64,000 nucleotides of DNA from assembly GCA_021776825.1 (NCBI GenBank), contig JAJFFG010000067.1:62001-126000 (forward strand), in the 5' to 3' direction. Every line of letters starts with the position of its first letter. The stretch's first letter is position 1. The translations under genes and the position numbers were made by a program. The DNA is from Planctomycetota bacterium. GTDB lineage: Bacteria > Planctomycetota > JAJSAM01 > JAJVHW01. Below are positions 23,854 to 33,384 of this stretch, one piece after another. The notes beneath the pieces were generated by a model. It was not told where the DNA came from and made no database searches. It was given only the letters and a program-made list of their open reading frames with translations.

Positions 23854-25260
23854 TCAGTAGCTCGCCTTGCTGATCTTCGCGTACGCCTTCTTGCCCGCTT
23901 CCTTGCCCTTGAGATACGCGGCGTAACGCGTCTGCCACTTCTCGACGGACTTCGGCGAGAGCTTGTTGCCCTTGGCGTCCTTGATCCACGCCTCCATCGA
24001 GCTGACGACGTTGATGTCGACGGGCCAGAAGTTCAGCCATGCCTTGTCGAGCGCCCCCGCAGCGGCCTTGAACGCCTTCCCGGCGTCGCGTGCGCGGTGC
24101 TGGTAGAACTCCTTCTGCGCCTTCACCGCGGCCTTGTCGTGCTTGTCGATCTTGGACTGCCAGGTCTTGCGGAGCGCGTCGGCAGCGGGCACGCCGCGGA
24201 AGTCGCGGATGAACATTGTCAGGTGCGTCAACCACGCGGTGTCGTCGACGTCGGTGCCCTTGGAGCCCTTCTTCAGCGCCTTCTCGATCTCGGTGACGTG
24301 CTTCGCCGCGAGTTTCTCGACGGAGGCGACGACCTTCTTGGCGGCACCCTTCGACTTGACGGGCACGCCCTCCATCGTCATCACACGCTGCGCAACGTCG
24401 TAGAGCGCCGTGTGATCGCGACCCCATCCGTTCTGGTCTCGGACTTCACGCAACCGCTCGAAAGCCGCCCCGACAATCTTGGGGTCATCGCTCGCCATCC
24501 CCTCGCACCACGTCAGCTCCTGGTCGGCGACATACGCATTCGGCATGTGCGGCCAGTCCTGGATCGTCCGGAAGTGGAGCTTCGGGAACTTCTTGTCGCG
24601 GTAGATCCCGGCTGTCTCGACGGAGGTCACGTACGGCGCCCCCGATTGATCCGTGGTGCCGTGCATCAGTGCGATCGCCTGGTGGTGGCGGTTCTTCGCG
24701 ACCTTCGTGCCCTTCCAGACGTGGCCGGCGTGGGCGACGAGACCCTGGATGCGATCCGGCTTGTACCCGGCCCAGAAGTGCGCGAAGAACGCGCCCTGGC
24801 TGTGGCCGTAGAGGTACGTGCCGCGGATGTTGAACGTCTCCTCCAGCTCCTTCTGGAGGGCGTCGAGCTCGTCGAGCTCGTTCGTGTTGCCGTTCCAGTT
24901 GAAGCCGCCGTTGCCGTTCGCCGCCGTGCCGTCGGGAGAGATCAGGATGTCGTTCGGCCGGAACGTCCCGAGCTGCACGTTCAGGAGGCCCCAGTAGCGG
25001 CTCATGTTGTTGCCGTGGAGCATGAAGACGAGATTGCCGCCCTGCTTGGCGTCGTAGTCCTTGGGCACGTACCAGCCGTACGAGCGGCCCTCGGCGGTCT
25101 TCCACTGATGCGCCTCGCCCTTCACCTTCGGCGAGGGCTGGGCCTCCGGCCACTCCTTGGCGGAGGCCGGCGCGGCAGCGAGCGCGCCCAGCGCGGCGAA
25201 CACGACGACGGCAGCGAACCTCGTAGTTCGAGGACTTCCCATCGATACGGCGCTTCCCAT
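23854..25260 (-). CDS. Secreted alpha/beta hydrolase (esterase-like), 468 aa
   Basis: ATG 25260 follows GGGAGG at 5-6 nt. The signal peptide (about 1-34) ends in APASA. The hydrolase domain (about 45-300) has the oxyanion loop LVFMLHGNN and the nucleophile elbow G-H-S-Q-G (Ser154). DGTAANGNGGFNWNGN is a polar loop, and a likely His follows in QDWPHMPNAY. This layout resembles PHB-depolymerase/feruloyl-esterase-like enzymes. The last 170 residues are Lys/Ala-rich helices, similar in style to the tail of the downstream thioredoxin-fold protein. Substrate unknown. Confidence 0.75.
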   Translation of the reverse strand: MGSAVSMGSPRTTRFAAVVVFAALGALAAAPASAKEWPEAQPSPKVKGEAHQWKTAEGRSYGWYVPKDYDAKQGGNLVFMLHGNNMSRYWGLLNVQLGTFRPNDILISPDGTAANGNGGFNWNGNTNELDELDALQKELEETFNIRGTYLYGHSQGAFFAHFWAGYKPDRIQGLVAHAGHVWKGTKVAKNRHHQAIALMHGTTDQSGAPYVTSVETAGIYRDKKFPKLHFRTIQDWPHMPNAYVADQELTWCEGMASDDPKIVGAAFERLREVRDQNGWGRDHTALYDVAQRVMTMEGVPVKSKGAAKKVVASVEKLAAKHVTEIEKALKKGSKGTDVDDTAWLTHLTMFIRDFRGVPAADALRKTWQSKIDKHDKAAVKAQKEFYQHRARDAGKAFKAAAGALDKAWLNFWPVDINVVSSMEAWIKDAKGNKLSPKSVEKWQTRYAAYLKGKEAGKKAYAKISKASY

Positions 25261-25322
25261 CGAATCCTCCCGACGCGACCCTCCCGCAGGATACGCGTTC
25301 GTGGCCGCCGTTGAAATCGCGC

Positions 25323-26687
25323 TCAGTCGGACGGGGCCCAGTCCGCCCGCAGCGGGTGGTTGTCGGGGATGCGGGTCACGCAGGCGACGTCACGGGCGAG
25401 CAGCAGGACGAGGGCGGCCACGATCCAGCCGCCGAAGGGTGCCAGCGCACCTCGAGCGATCGTGATGTTGGCGCCGCCGTGGCCGAGCCCAAATCGGAGG
25501 ACGGCGATGTGGAGACAGGCACACCCGGCCGCCGCGACGACGATCCGACGAGCCGAGACGGACGACGTCACGACGCGGTGGAACACGAAGAGCCACAGAG
25601 TCGAGAGAATGACCGGCAGGAGCTGCATGAACTGCCCGACCTCCACCGGGGTCAGACTGTTCTGCGACGCCGTGAACAGGGCCCACGCCACGAGACCGGC
25701 AAGGGCGTGCAGCATCACGATCGAGATGAGCGCGAGCCCTGCCGGAAGCGTCACGCTCGCCAATGGGACGCGTCGACCGAAGGCCAGGCCCAACGCGAGC
25801 GGCACGAGCAACTGGCCGCCAAAGGCGTTCGCGAGCACCCACTCGCTGGTGAAGAGCGCACTCACGTCAGGCTGGGTTTGCGCGAAGCCGTACCAGACCG
25901 TCACGCTCGCGATCTGCATTGCGAGAGCGGCGGTCCACGGCGCGGCGCGATCGAAGAGGGTGCCGGCGCGCCACGTGGCGTGGAATAGCAGCGCGACGAG
26001 GCAGGAGCCGAGCATCGGTGCGGAGACGTTGCCGGAGCGTCCGGCGGAAGTGGCCGCCAGTGCGCAGACCACGAACGAGGTGCACCACGGCGACCGTTGC
26101 AGAGTCACGGCCAGTCGCTCCCGCGCACACCGCGCATCGACGTGAATCGGGACCACCGCCACGCGGGCCGCCAGCACGGCGATGAGCTGGAGCATCACGA
26201 CGAACGGATCCGGCCACCAATCCAGTCCGGCCCAGGTGGAGAAGGCCCCGGCAGCGACAGGCAAGATCCACGGCCACCAGCGGCCGCGCCGCGCCCCGAG
26301 GTAGGTGCCGAACACCAGGAGCAACCACGCTCCCGTTCGCGGAAACGCGTCGGCAAGGCGATCGGGTGTCGAGACGAGCACGGCCATCCCTGCGATCACG
26401 AGCAGGATTGCGAGCGTGCGCGTCGCGCGGCCACGCCCGCGCCGGAACGAGGGCAGGGTCAGCGCCAGTACGCTGAACACCGCAATGACCGGGTCCGAGC
26501 GGGTGCCCGGATCCCAGGTGACGAACGCGAGCAGAACGATCAGAACGCGATGCAGCACCGGCCGCCGCGCGCGCCACGCGGCGATGATGGTCGCCAGATC
26601 GTCGAGCCACGAGACACGGACGTCTGGCGTTGTCTCGAGGGCCGAGGACGAAGCGACATCCATGCGCTCAGTGTCCACGCCCGACAC
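25323..26687 (-). CDS. Polytopic membrane protein, 454 aa
   Basis: The frame starts at GTG 26687; ATG 26663 (MDVASSS) is equally possible. About 30 N-terminal soluble residues are followed by roughly 11-12 hydrophobic helices over residues 40-445, with short Arg-rich loops on one side. There are no transporter or enzyme signature motifs I can name. It lies on the same strand as, and 221 nt downstream of, the second sigma fusion, but no clear promoter or terminator separates them. Confidence 0.7.
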   Translation of the reverse strand: MSGVDTERMDVASSSALETTPDVRVSWLDDLATIIAAWRARRPVLHRVLIVLLAFVTWDPGTRSDPVIAVFSVLALTLPSFRRGRGRATRTLAILLVIAGMAVLVSTPDRLADAFPRTGAWLLLVFGTYLGARRGRWWPWILPVAAGAFSTWAGLDWWPDPFVVMLQLIAVLAARVAVVPIHVDARCARERLAVTLQRSPWCTSFVVCALAATSAGRSGNVSAPMLGSCLVALLFHATWRAGTLFDRAAPWTAALAMQIASVTVWYGFAQTQPDVSALFTSEWVLANAFGGQLLVPLALGLAFGRRVPLASVTLPAGLALISIVMLHALAGLVAWALFTASQNSLTPVEVGQFMQLLPVILSTLWLFVFHRVVTSSVSARRIVVAAAGCACLHIAVLRFGLGHGGANITIARGALAPFGGWIVAALVLLLARDVACVTRIPDNHPLRADWAPSD

Positions 26688-26908
26688 CGCGAGCGACGGT
26701 CGGAACTCCCGCTACTTGCCGTCCATGCGAACGACACCGTCCCAGTCGTCGGGGGGCTGATCGGCAGCCAGAGTGAGGGCGCGTGCGTGATCGACTTCGG
26801 CACCAGGTACAGCCCGTCCAGCCAGTCCGTCACACAGATCCCCCGTGGTCCGCGGGCGACACTACACGTCCGCGCGGGGCCACGGCGAGTGCGCGGATCA
26901 GAGCACGC

Positions 26909-29900
26909 TCAGCGCACGGTCAGCGTGATCTCGCCTTCGCCAGTCCCCACTGCGCCGACGGGCACGTCGGCGCCGTCGAGCAACACGTCGTAGCGGCCGG
27001 GACGGAACGCGACGGAGCGCGCCCGGCCCTCGGTGTCGGTGCGCATGCGGGCGAGGACCCCGTCCTCTCGACGCAACTGGAACGAGCGGTCGCGGTCCGG
27101 CTCGCCGTGCTCGTCGACGAGCCGCAACTCGAGCGCCTCCGACGGGCGGAGCGAGACGGCGACGTCGGTGTCGCCGCCACGCACGCCGGGATGCTCTGCG
27201 CGGCCCTCGTCGTGATGGAAGCCGATGAGCTCGTACGTCACGCCCGGCTGGAGACCGGTCATGTGGAAGCGTCCGGCGACGTCGCTCACGGCGTGGACCT
27301 TCGCACCCTGTGGGTCCACGGCGATGACGGCCACCCCGGTGACCGGCCGTCCCGCCGCGCCGCGGACGACACCGGAGATCCCAACGCCTGACGGGATCAC
27401 GAAGCGCGAGGGCGTCTCGCTGGGCGTGAACACGGGACCGTCCGCGAGCTCGAACGTGCGCCCGGTGACGGGATCGCTGACGGTCACTTCGTGGGGCACG
27501 CGACGGATCGCGGCGAACGAGAACGACCCGTCCGTCTCGAGCCGGCCGAAGATGCGCCACGGGCTCTCGGGTGCGACGCGCACGTGGATCGGCGCGCCGT
27601 TGGGTAGCGCCTCACCGTCCTCGCGGACCACGACACCCGTCCAGGTGATCGTCGGGCCCATGTCGAGCACGAGGTCACTCGCGCCGACCGCGACGTCGAC
27701 GAGTTCGCCTGCGGAGCGGTCGGCGAAGTGCTCCGGGCCGCCGCTGCCGCGCCTCGACATGGCGTAGAGCGCGTACGCAGACTCGCCCAGGCCGGACAGC
27801 GTGAACGCCCCCGTGCCGTCGGTCCGCGTGCGCACGACCGAGCCGCCGTCCATCGGCTTCGCCGAGACGTTCGCGCCGGCGACGGGCGTGCCATCCGCCA
27901 TGACGCAACGACCGGAAATCCGCCCCGCACTTCGCTGCGCGACGAGCTCGACGCCATCGGTGCCGGCGGCGACGGTCTGGAGCGTCTCGGGCAGCACGTC
28001 GCTCTCGACGAACCCGGCAGCCTGGACTCGGAGTGGGTAGTCGCCCTCACGCAGCCCGGGGATGCGGAACGAGCCGTCCGACGCGGTACGCGACGATCCC
28101 GCTGCACCCTGTCCCGCGAGAGCGTGCACGTTGATGCCGACGACTGGCTCACCGTCGTCGTAACGCACGAAGCCACTGATCGGGAAGCCGGTGCCGAGCT
28201 CGATGACGACCGGTTCGTCGGCCGGCACGCCGACGGTCGATCCACCACGCATGTGCGTGTCCGAGAGCACGCGCAGCTGGTAGTTCCACTCCGGGAGCCC
28301 CGTGATGCGGAATCGTCCGTCCGGGCCGGACACTGCGACGATCTCGAAGGGGCGCCCGCCGGGGTTGAACATGTCGGCGCGCGTCTGGGCGATCTCCGGA
28401 GGGAGCTGCGCGTTGACGATCTCGATCGTCGCGCCCGGGACCGGACCGGAGCCGTCGGCGGCAACCACGCGCCCGTCGATGGCGTGTCCCGGGCCGAGCG
28501 AGAGCGTCACGCCGCTGGCGTCATTCCCGCGCGCCACCGCGACGTCGGGCGAGAGCGTCGGCGCCATGCCGGGGGCGGCGGCGCGCACGCGCACGGTCGT
28601 GGCGTCGCCGGTCATGTCGACGGGGATCTCGAAGCGCCCCGCCGCCGAGACGGGGTGCTTCTCCGAACGCTCCCAGATGCCGACCAGCATGTACGTGCCC
28701 GTCGCGAGCACCTGTGCGTCGGCGACTTGGACGTACGCGCCAGGTGGCACGCCGCCGGACGCACCACGCACGACACCGCTGACGACCGCCACGGGCTCCA
28801 TCGCCGCGTCGATCCGGCCGTCCTCGCCGACGGCCAGTTCCGCTCGCGCGAGCCCGGTCTTCTCGACAACGATCGTTACGTCGTCACCGAGCGGCACGCC
28901 GCGCAGCGTGAAGCGTCCCGAGTCGTCGGTGGTCGTACCGGGGGCTCCGGGGGCCAACGCGCTGACGCGTGCGCCGGCGACCGGTCGGCCATCAGCGTCC
29001 GTCACCGTTCCCGAGACCGTCCGACCGCGCGCGAGGACGAGATCGAGGGAAGCCGCACCCGTCAGCGGCACCTGCACGGTGATCTCACGCGGCGGGTCGG
29101 TCTCCTGCAGCCAGCCACCGGTCGAGCCGGGCACCTGGAAGTAGCCCTCCTTCAGCGCGGTCACCTTCGCGCGACCGTCTTGGAGGCCGTCGATGATGTA
29201 GGTGCCATCGGCGCCCGAGACGGCGGAGGCGCGCACAGACCCGAAGTAGGCGTGCCAGACCTCGGCTGTGACCTCGGCGCCCGCGACGGGACCGTCGGGT
29301 CCCGCGACGACGCCGGAGAGCGACGCCGCACGCCGCATGCGCACGTTCCACTCCGCGCGCTCGCCGGCCACCCAGGCGCCCTCGGCCTTGGTCTCGACAC
29401 CCTCGGGCACCATCGCGTAGCCGCGACGCTCTACCGTGAAGTGCACGCCACGGACGCCACCGCCCGCGCGAGCGGGTCCCTGGATCATCGAGGCCAGCGG
29501 GATCGGCAGTTCGTACCGGCCATCGGGACCCGTCGTCGCCACCCAGTACGTGGGGTGATGCGCTCGCCAGGCCGCGGCGCGCACAACGGCGTCGGCCAGG
29601 CCCTGGCCCGTCTCGGCGTCGCGCACCATGCCGTAGATGCCGCTGCCACTGAGCTGGATGTCGTAGCGTTCGACGCCCGGCACCGACACGATCCACAGCC
29701 GCGCGAGCGACCCGCCGTCGGCAGCGACACCGATCGAGTGCGTGCCGCGCGCCAGTGCCGGGAACGCGTACATGCCCTCGGCATCGGTCACGGCCTCGGT
29801 GCGGAGCGCGTCGACCGGCGGTGGCTCGAACGCGGCGGAGCCGTCCCGCGGCGGCGCGGCGACGACACGGACGCCGGCCAGCGGCTTGCCGTCGGCATCG

Positions 29901-31345
29901 GTCACCTGCCCGCCGAGCGGCGCACCTCGCTCGAGGACGATCCGGACGAACTCGTCGGCACGATTGCCGCTGACACGGACGTCGGCGACGCCGCCAGGAG
30001 CGAAGCCGTCGCAGGATGCGCGGAACGTCCACGTGCCGGCCGTGAGTTCGGCGAGCGGCGCCTCTCCGTCGGAGTCCGTGGTCGCGCGGACGACGGGCGA
30101 CGCGGCCGCCCCGCCCAGGTCGCGTGCGGTCGCACGAGAACGCGTCGCGAACGCGGCGACGTCGGCTCCGGCCACGCCCGCGCCGGTCTCGTCGACGACG
30201 TGCACGGCCAACTCGAGCGGAGGCGAGAGCCAGAGCGTCCCGGCATGGAGCTCCTGCTCCGGGAAGACCTGGAGATCGGCGAGTCGCGGGTCGGGTCCGC
30301 CCTCGTGCTCGACCGTGAGCGAGAGAGTGTGCCCCGGCTCGACGCCGTCGAAGCGGAACGCGCCGCGATCGGTCGTGTGCACGGTCCGACCCTCGTCGTC
30401 CGTCCCCACCGCGAGGCGGACCGCGACGCCGACGGCCGCCTCGTCGCTCAGCAGAACGCGCACCTCACCCGTGATGGCTCCCTTGCCGGAGACCAGCGCG
30501 CGCGCCGCCGTGGATGCTGCGGGCGGCTCGCGCGACGGACTCGCGGGATCATCGGCGAGGCGTGCGTCGTCGCCGCGCGTCTCGGCGGCACGCGGTCCCC
30601 CACCCGCTGCGGGAGCTCGCCCGTCTGTCTCGCCCGGCTCCCAAAGGAAGACGAGCGCTGCAATGGCGGCCAGTGCGGCCACACCGGTCGTCACGACGAC
30701 CTTGCTGCTGACGGACATGACGAGACTCCCGAGGGGTGCGGTCGGCTGCGAGGCGACCGTACAGGGTTCTGGGACGGCGACCGGTGCTTCCGGTCCGCCG
30801 CGCGCGAAGGTCAGCAAGAGCGCGGAACGCCAACGATTCCGATCCCCGTGTTCGTCGTCGAGGCGCCCGCGCAATGCTGCCAACCCGCGTTGGATTCGTG
30901 TCCGTACCGTCGAGGCGGAGATGCCGTCGCGCTCCGCGATCTCGGACGGCTGGAGCTCGTCGAAGTAGCGCAGCAGGATCGTGCGCCGATACGGCTCGTC
31001 GAGTGTGAGCACCGCGTCGACCATCCCACGCAGAAGCGCCGCGCGCTCCACGGTCTCGGCCGTCGACTCGACGACGTCAGGCCGAGCCGCCACGGCCTCT
31101 CGCTCGGCGAAGCGTTGCTCGCGCCGCAGGATGCGCAGCGCGAAGTTGCGGGCCACGCGTCGCAGCCAGCCCCGGAGAGCGTTCGGGTCCTGCGGCGGGT
31201 TCGTCCACGCCGCGAGGAGCGTCTCCTGCGTCACATCCTCGGCCAACCCCTCGTCCCGCACGACCGCCCGCGCCACGCGCCGCACGAACTCGGCGTGCTC
31301 GCGAAGTGCGCTGTCAGAGATCGAAGGGGAGTCGCCGTCGGTCAT
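26909..31345 (-). CDS. ECF sigma factor fused to TM helix and very long beta tail, 1478 aa
   Basis: ATG 31345 follows AGGGGGAG; the frame is open upstream but unsupported. Residues about 14-80 are sigma region 2 (VVRDEGLAEDVTQETLLAAW, WLRRVARNFALRIL). Residues about 108-165 are region 4 (LDEPYRRTILLRYFDELQPSEIAERDGISASTVRTRIQRG). One helix spans about 214-235 (SKVVVTTGVAALAAIAALVFLW). The remaining ~1240 residues are a string of about a dozen carboxypeptidase-regulatory-like beta modules (G-x-V-x-D-A-D-G-x-P-V-A-G-A-x-V), some with Arg/Asp turns. Architecture matches the protein at 15460. It sits 257 nt downstream of an ABC exporter operon. Confidence 0.85.
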   Translation of the reverse strand: MTDGDSPSISDSALREHAEFVRRVARAVVRDEGLAEDVTQETLLAAWTNPPQDPNALRGWLRRVARNFALRILRREQRFAEREAVAARPDVVESTAETVERAALLRGMVDAVLTLDEPYRRTILLRYFDELQPSEIAERDGISASTVRTRIQRGLAALRGRLDDEHGDRNRWRSALLLTFARGGPEAPVAVPEPCTVASQPTAPLGSLVMSVSSKVVVTTGVAALAAIAALVFLWEPGETDGRAPAAGGGPRAAETRGDDARLADDPASPSREPPAASTAARALVSGKGAITGEVRVLLSDEAAVGVAVRLAVGTDDEGRTVHTTDRGAFRFDGVEPGHTLSLTVEHEGGPDPRLADLQVFPEQELHAGTLWLSPPLELAVHVVDETGAGVAGADVAAFATRSRATARDLGGAAASPVVRATTDSDGEAPLAELTAGTWTFRASCDGFAPGGVADVRVSGNRADEFVRIVLERGAPLGGQVTDADGKPLAGVRVVAAPPRDGSAAFEPPPVDALRTEAVTDAEGMYAFPALARGTHSIGVAADGGSLARLWIVSVPGVERYDIQLSGSGIYGMVRDAETGQGLADAVVRAAAWRAHHPTYWVATTGPDGRYELPIPLASMIQGPARAGGGVRGVHFTVERRGYAMVPEGVETKAEGAWVAGERAEWNVRMRRAASLSGVVAGPDGPVAGAEVTAEVWHAYFGSVRASAVSGADGTYIIDGLQDGRAKVTALKEGYFQVPGSTGGWLQETDPPREITVQVPLTGAASLDLVLARGRTVSGTVTDADGRPVAGARVSALAPGAPGTTTDDSGRFTLRGVPLGDDVTIVVEKTGLARAELAVGEDGRIDAAMEPVAVVSGVVRGASGGVPPGAYVQVADAQVLATGTYMLVGIWERSEKHPVSAAGRFEIPVDMTGDATTVRVRAAAPGMAPTLSPDVAVARGNDASGVTLSLGPGHAIDGRVVAADGSGPVPGATIEIVNAQLPPEIAQTRADMFNPGGRPFEIVAVSGPDGRFRITGLPEWNYQLRVLSDTHMRGGSTVGVPADEPVVIELGTGFPISGFVRYDDGEPVVGINVHALAGQGAAGSSRTASDGSFRIPGLREGDYPLRVQAAGFVESDVLPETLQTVAAGTDGVELVAQRSAGRISGRCVMADGTPVAGANVSAKPMDGGSVVRTRTDGTGAFTLSGLGESAYALYAMSRRGSGGPEHFADRSAGELVDVAVGASDLVLDMGPTITWTGVVVREDGEALPNGAPIHVRVAPESPWRIFGRLETDGSFSFAAIRRVPHEVTVSDPVTGRTFELADGPVFTPSETPSRFVIPSGVGISGVVRGAAGRPVTGVAVIAVDPQGAKVHAVSDVAGRFHMTGLQPGVTYELIGFHHDEGRAEHPGVRGGDTDVAVSLRPSEALELRLVDEHGEPDRDRSFQLRREDGVLARMRTDTEGRARSVAFRPGRYDVLLDGADVPVGAVGTGEGEITLTVR

Positions 31346-31602
31346 GCTCTCCCCCTGAAGATCCCGCAGACGGCGCGTGCGTCCCAGGAAGCCGCGAAGA
31401 AACTCGGCCCCGAGGCGCCGCCAGCCTCGCGCGCCCCATCGGGACACCTTCAACGATTCAGCCACCTTGCCGCGGGCCGTCCTGCTCATCCCATCCCTTT
31501 GGTGCGCGTACCCACGCGAGCCGCGCCGTACGGGCGGATTCCTCGGTTCCGTCCCGCACCCGAGGAATCGGACCGGGCTCGGTTCTCCAGGAGTCAGGCA
31601 CC

Positions 31603-33384
31603 TCAGGCCTCGTCGAGGTGGCTGCGGCGCTCCTCGGTCAGCAGGCAGTCGCGGTAGGTGGCGCAGCGATCGACCAGCTCGTCGTGCGAGCCGTGGTCGA
31701 TCAGCCGCCCGCCGTCCATCACCAGGATGCTGTCCGCGCGGCGCACCGTCGCGAGCCGGTGCGAGACCACGAACGTGGTGACGTCCGGACACACCCGCTC
31801 GAGGTCGGTCCAGAGGCGGTCCTCGTTGCGAGCGTCGAGACTCGCCACGCAGTCGTCGAGCAGCAGCAGCTGCGGGCGTCCGGCCAAAGCGCGGGCAATC
31901 GCGATGCGCTGCTTCTGACCGCCGCTGACGAGCGTGCCGCGGCGGCCGATCTCCGACGCCAGACCATCGGGCATCGCCGCCACCTCGTCGGTCATCTGCG
32001 CCACGGCGAGGCACTCCGCCGTCCACGCCTCGTCAGCCGGGCGCCCGAACACGACGTTCTCTTCGACGCTCTCGGAGAACAGCGTCGACTCCTGTGGCAC
32101 GTACCCGATCCGTGTGCGGAGTTCCGTCCAGTCCCAGTCGCCGAACGGTGTGCCGCCCGGTGCGTAGACGCCGCGCTGCGAGGGAACGAGCCCGGCGAGC
32201 AGTCGCAGGAGCGTCGACTTGCCGCTGCCCACCGGACCGACGACCGCGACGGTCCGACCGCGGGGGATGTCGAATGTGACGTCGGTCAGCGACGGCGCCA
32301 CATCGGGCGCGTAGGCGAACCCGACGCCGTCGAGCCGCACGCCGTCGAAGGTCTCCGGAGCCGCGCCGTTGCCCGTTCGCCGCGCCACGGCCGGGAATTG
32401 GATGACCTCGTCGACGCGATCGATGGACACGAACGCCTGCCGCGCGGTGACGAACACATTCGGCAGGTCCATCATCGGCTGCAACAGCATCTCGAGGAAC
32501 ACGTACAGGGCGACGAGCGTGCCGAGAGTCATGTCGCCGTCGAGCACGCGGAGGCCGCCGACCGAGAGCACGATCACCTGACCAATGCGCGCCACAACGT
32601 GATCGAGTTCGTGCACGAGCACGACCAGACGCGCCAACTTGAACTGGACGCCGACACGTCGCTCGAGGATCTCCGACAGCCGGTGCTGCTGGCCTTCGTC
32701 GGCGTTGAACGCCTTCACGATGCGGATGCCGGCGAGCGCCGACTCGATCGCATTGTTGGTCCGCGAGACCTCTTCCTGCTGGAGTTTGGACGTCTCCGTC
32801 AGGCGCGTCCGCGCGAGGTAGAAGACGTAGAGCATGAGCGGCACCGGCGCCATGGCAAGCAACGCGAGTTCCGTGTCGAGCCACAGCATCGCGGTAACGC
32901 AGAGCACGAAGCGCGTGAACGAGTCGAGGAAGCGAAACACGCCTGAACACCCGAACCACGCGATGCGCGGGTACTCGGAGATGTCGTCGGTCAGCCGCGT
33001 CACGAGGTCGCCGGTGCGGAAGCGACCGAAGAACCGGTGGTCCTTGTCGAGGATGGCATCGAACAGTCGCTCGCGAACGGCCTTCTCGATGATGAGATTC
33101 ATCCACGCGCGGAACGCCGGATAGAAGCCGGCGATCAGCCGGCCCCCGACGATCGCCGCCAGCGCCCAGAGCAGCGGGAACAGCTCCGCGTTCTCGATCC
33201 GACCCGACTTGGCGCCGTCGATCACGTCGCGGAACACGAGCGGGTACGCAATCGCCACGGCGCTTGCGACGAGCGTGAGACCCACGAGTAGCGCCGCCAT
33301 CGCGCCGTGTCCGACCCAGTAGCGCGCGAGCCACGCGATGCGCTGGCGGTTGGTCAGGACCCCGCTCGAGGGCTCGTCGCTCAT
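31603..33384 (-). CDS. ABC exporter half-transporter with degenerate ATPase site, 593 aa
   Basis: An N-terminal six-helix exporter domain (about 1-320) is fused to an ATPase domain. Walker A is G-P-V-G-S-G-K-S-T, the signature V-S-G-G-Q is canonical, and Walker B ends L-L-L-L-D-D, with Asp replacing the catalytic Glu. The H-loop His is in VVSHRLATV. This is the degenerate-site partner expected in heterodimeric exporters of the MdlAB/TM287-288 type. ATG 33384 overlaps the stop of the partner gene (ATGA). Substrate unknown. Confidence 0.9.
   Translation of the reverse strand: MSDEPSSGVLTNRQRIAWLARYWVGHGAMAALLVGLTLVASAVAIAYPLVFRDVIDGAKSGRIENAELFPLLWALAAIVGGRLIAGFYPAFRAWMNLIIEKAVRERLFDAILDKDHRFFGRFRTGDLVTRLTDDISEYPRIAWFGCSGVFRFLDSFTRFVLCVTAMLWLDTELALLAMAPVPLMLYVFYLARTRLTETSKLQQEEVSRTNNAIESALAGIRIVKAFNADEGQQHRLSEILERRVGVQFKLARLVVLVHELDHVVARIGQVIVLSVGGLRVLDGDMTLGTLVALYVFLEMLLQPMMDLPNVFVTARQAFVSIDRVDEVIQFPAVARRTGNGAAPETFDGVRLDGVGFAYAPDVAPSLTDVTFDIPRGRTVAVVGPVGSGKSTLLRLLAGLVPSQRGVYAPGGTPFGDWDWTELRTRIGYVPQESTLFSESVEENVVFGRPADEAWTAECLAVAQMTDEVAAMPDGLASEIGRRGTLVSGGQKQRIAIARALAGRPQLLLLDDCVASLDARNEDRLWTDLERVCPDVTTFVVSHRLATVRRADSILVMDGGRLIDHGSHDELVDRCATYRDCLLTEERRSHLDEA

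Noticed and set aside
27728..31657. A 1309-codon open frame on the plus strand opposite the second sigma fusion
   Set aside because: Its translation is Arg/Ala/His-rich without domains; it mirrors the GC-biased codons of the real minus-strand gene.
31346..32026. N-terminal extension of the second sigma fusion to 1705 aa
   Set aside because: The extension is out-of-frame sequence of the ABC gene; the ribosome site and sigma homology begin at 31345.
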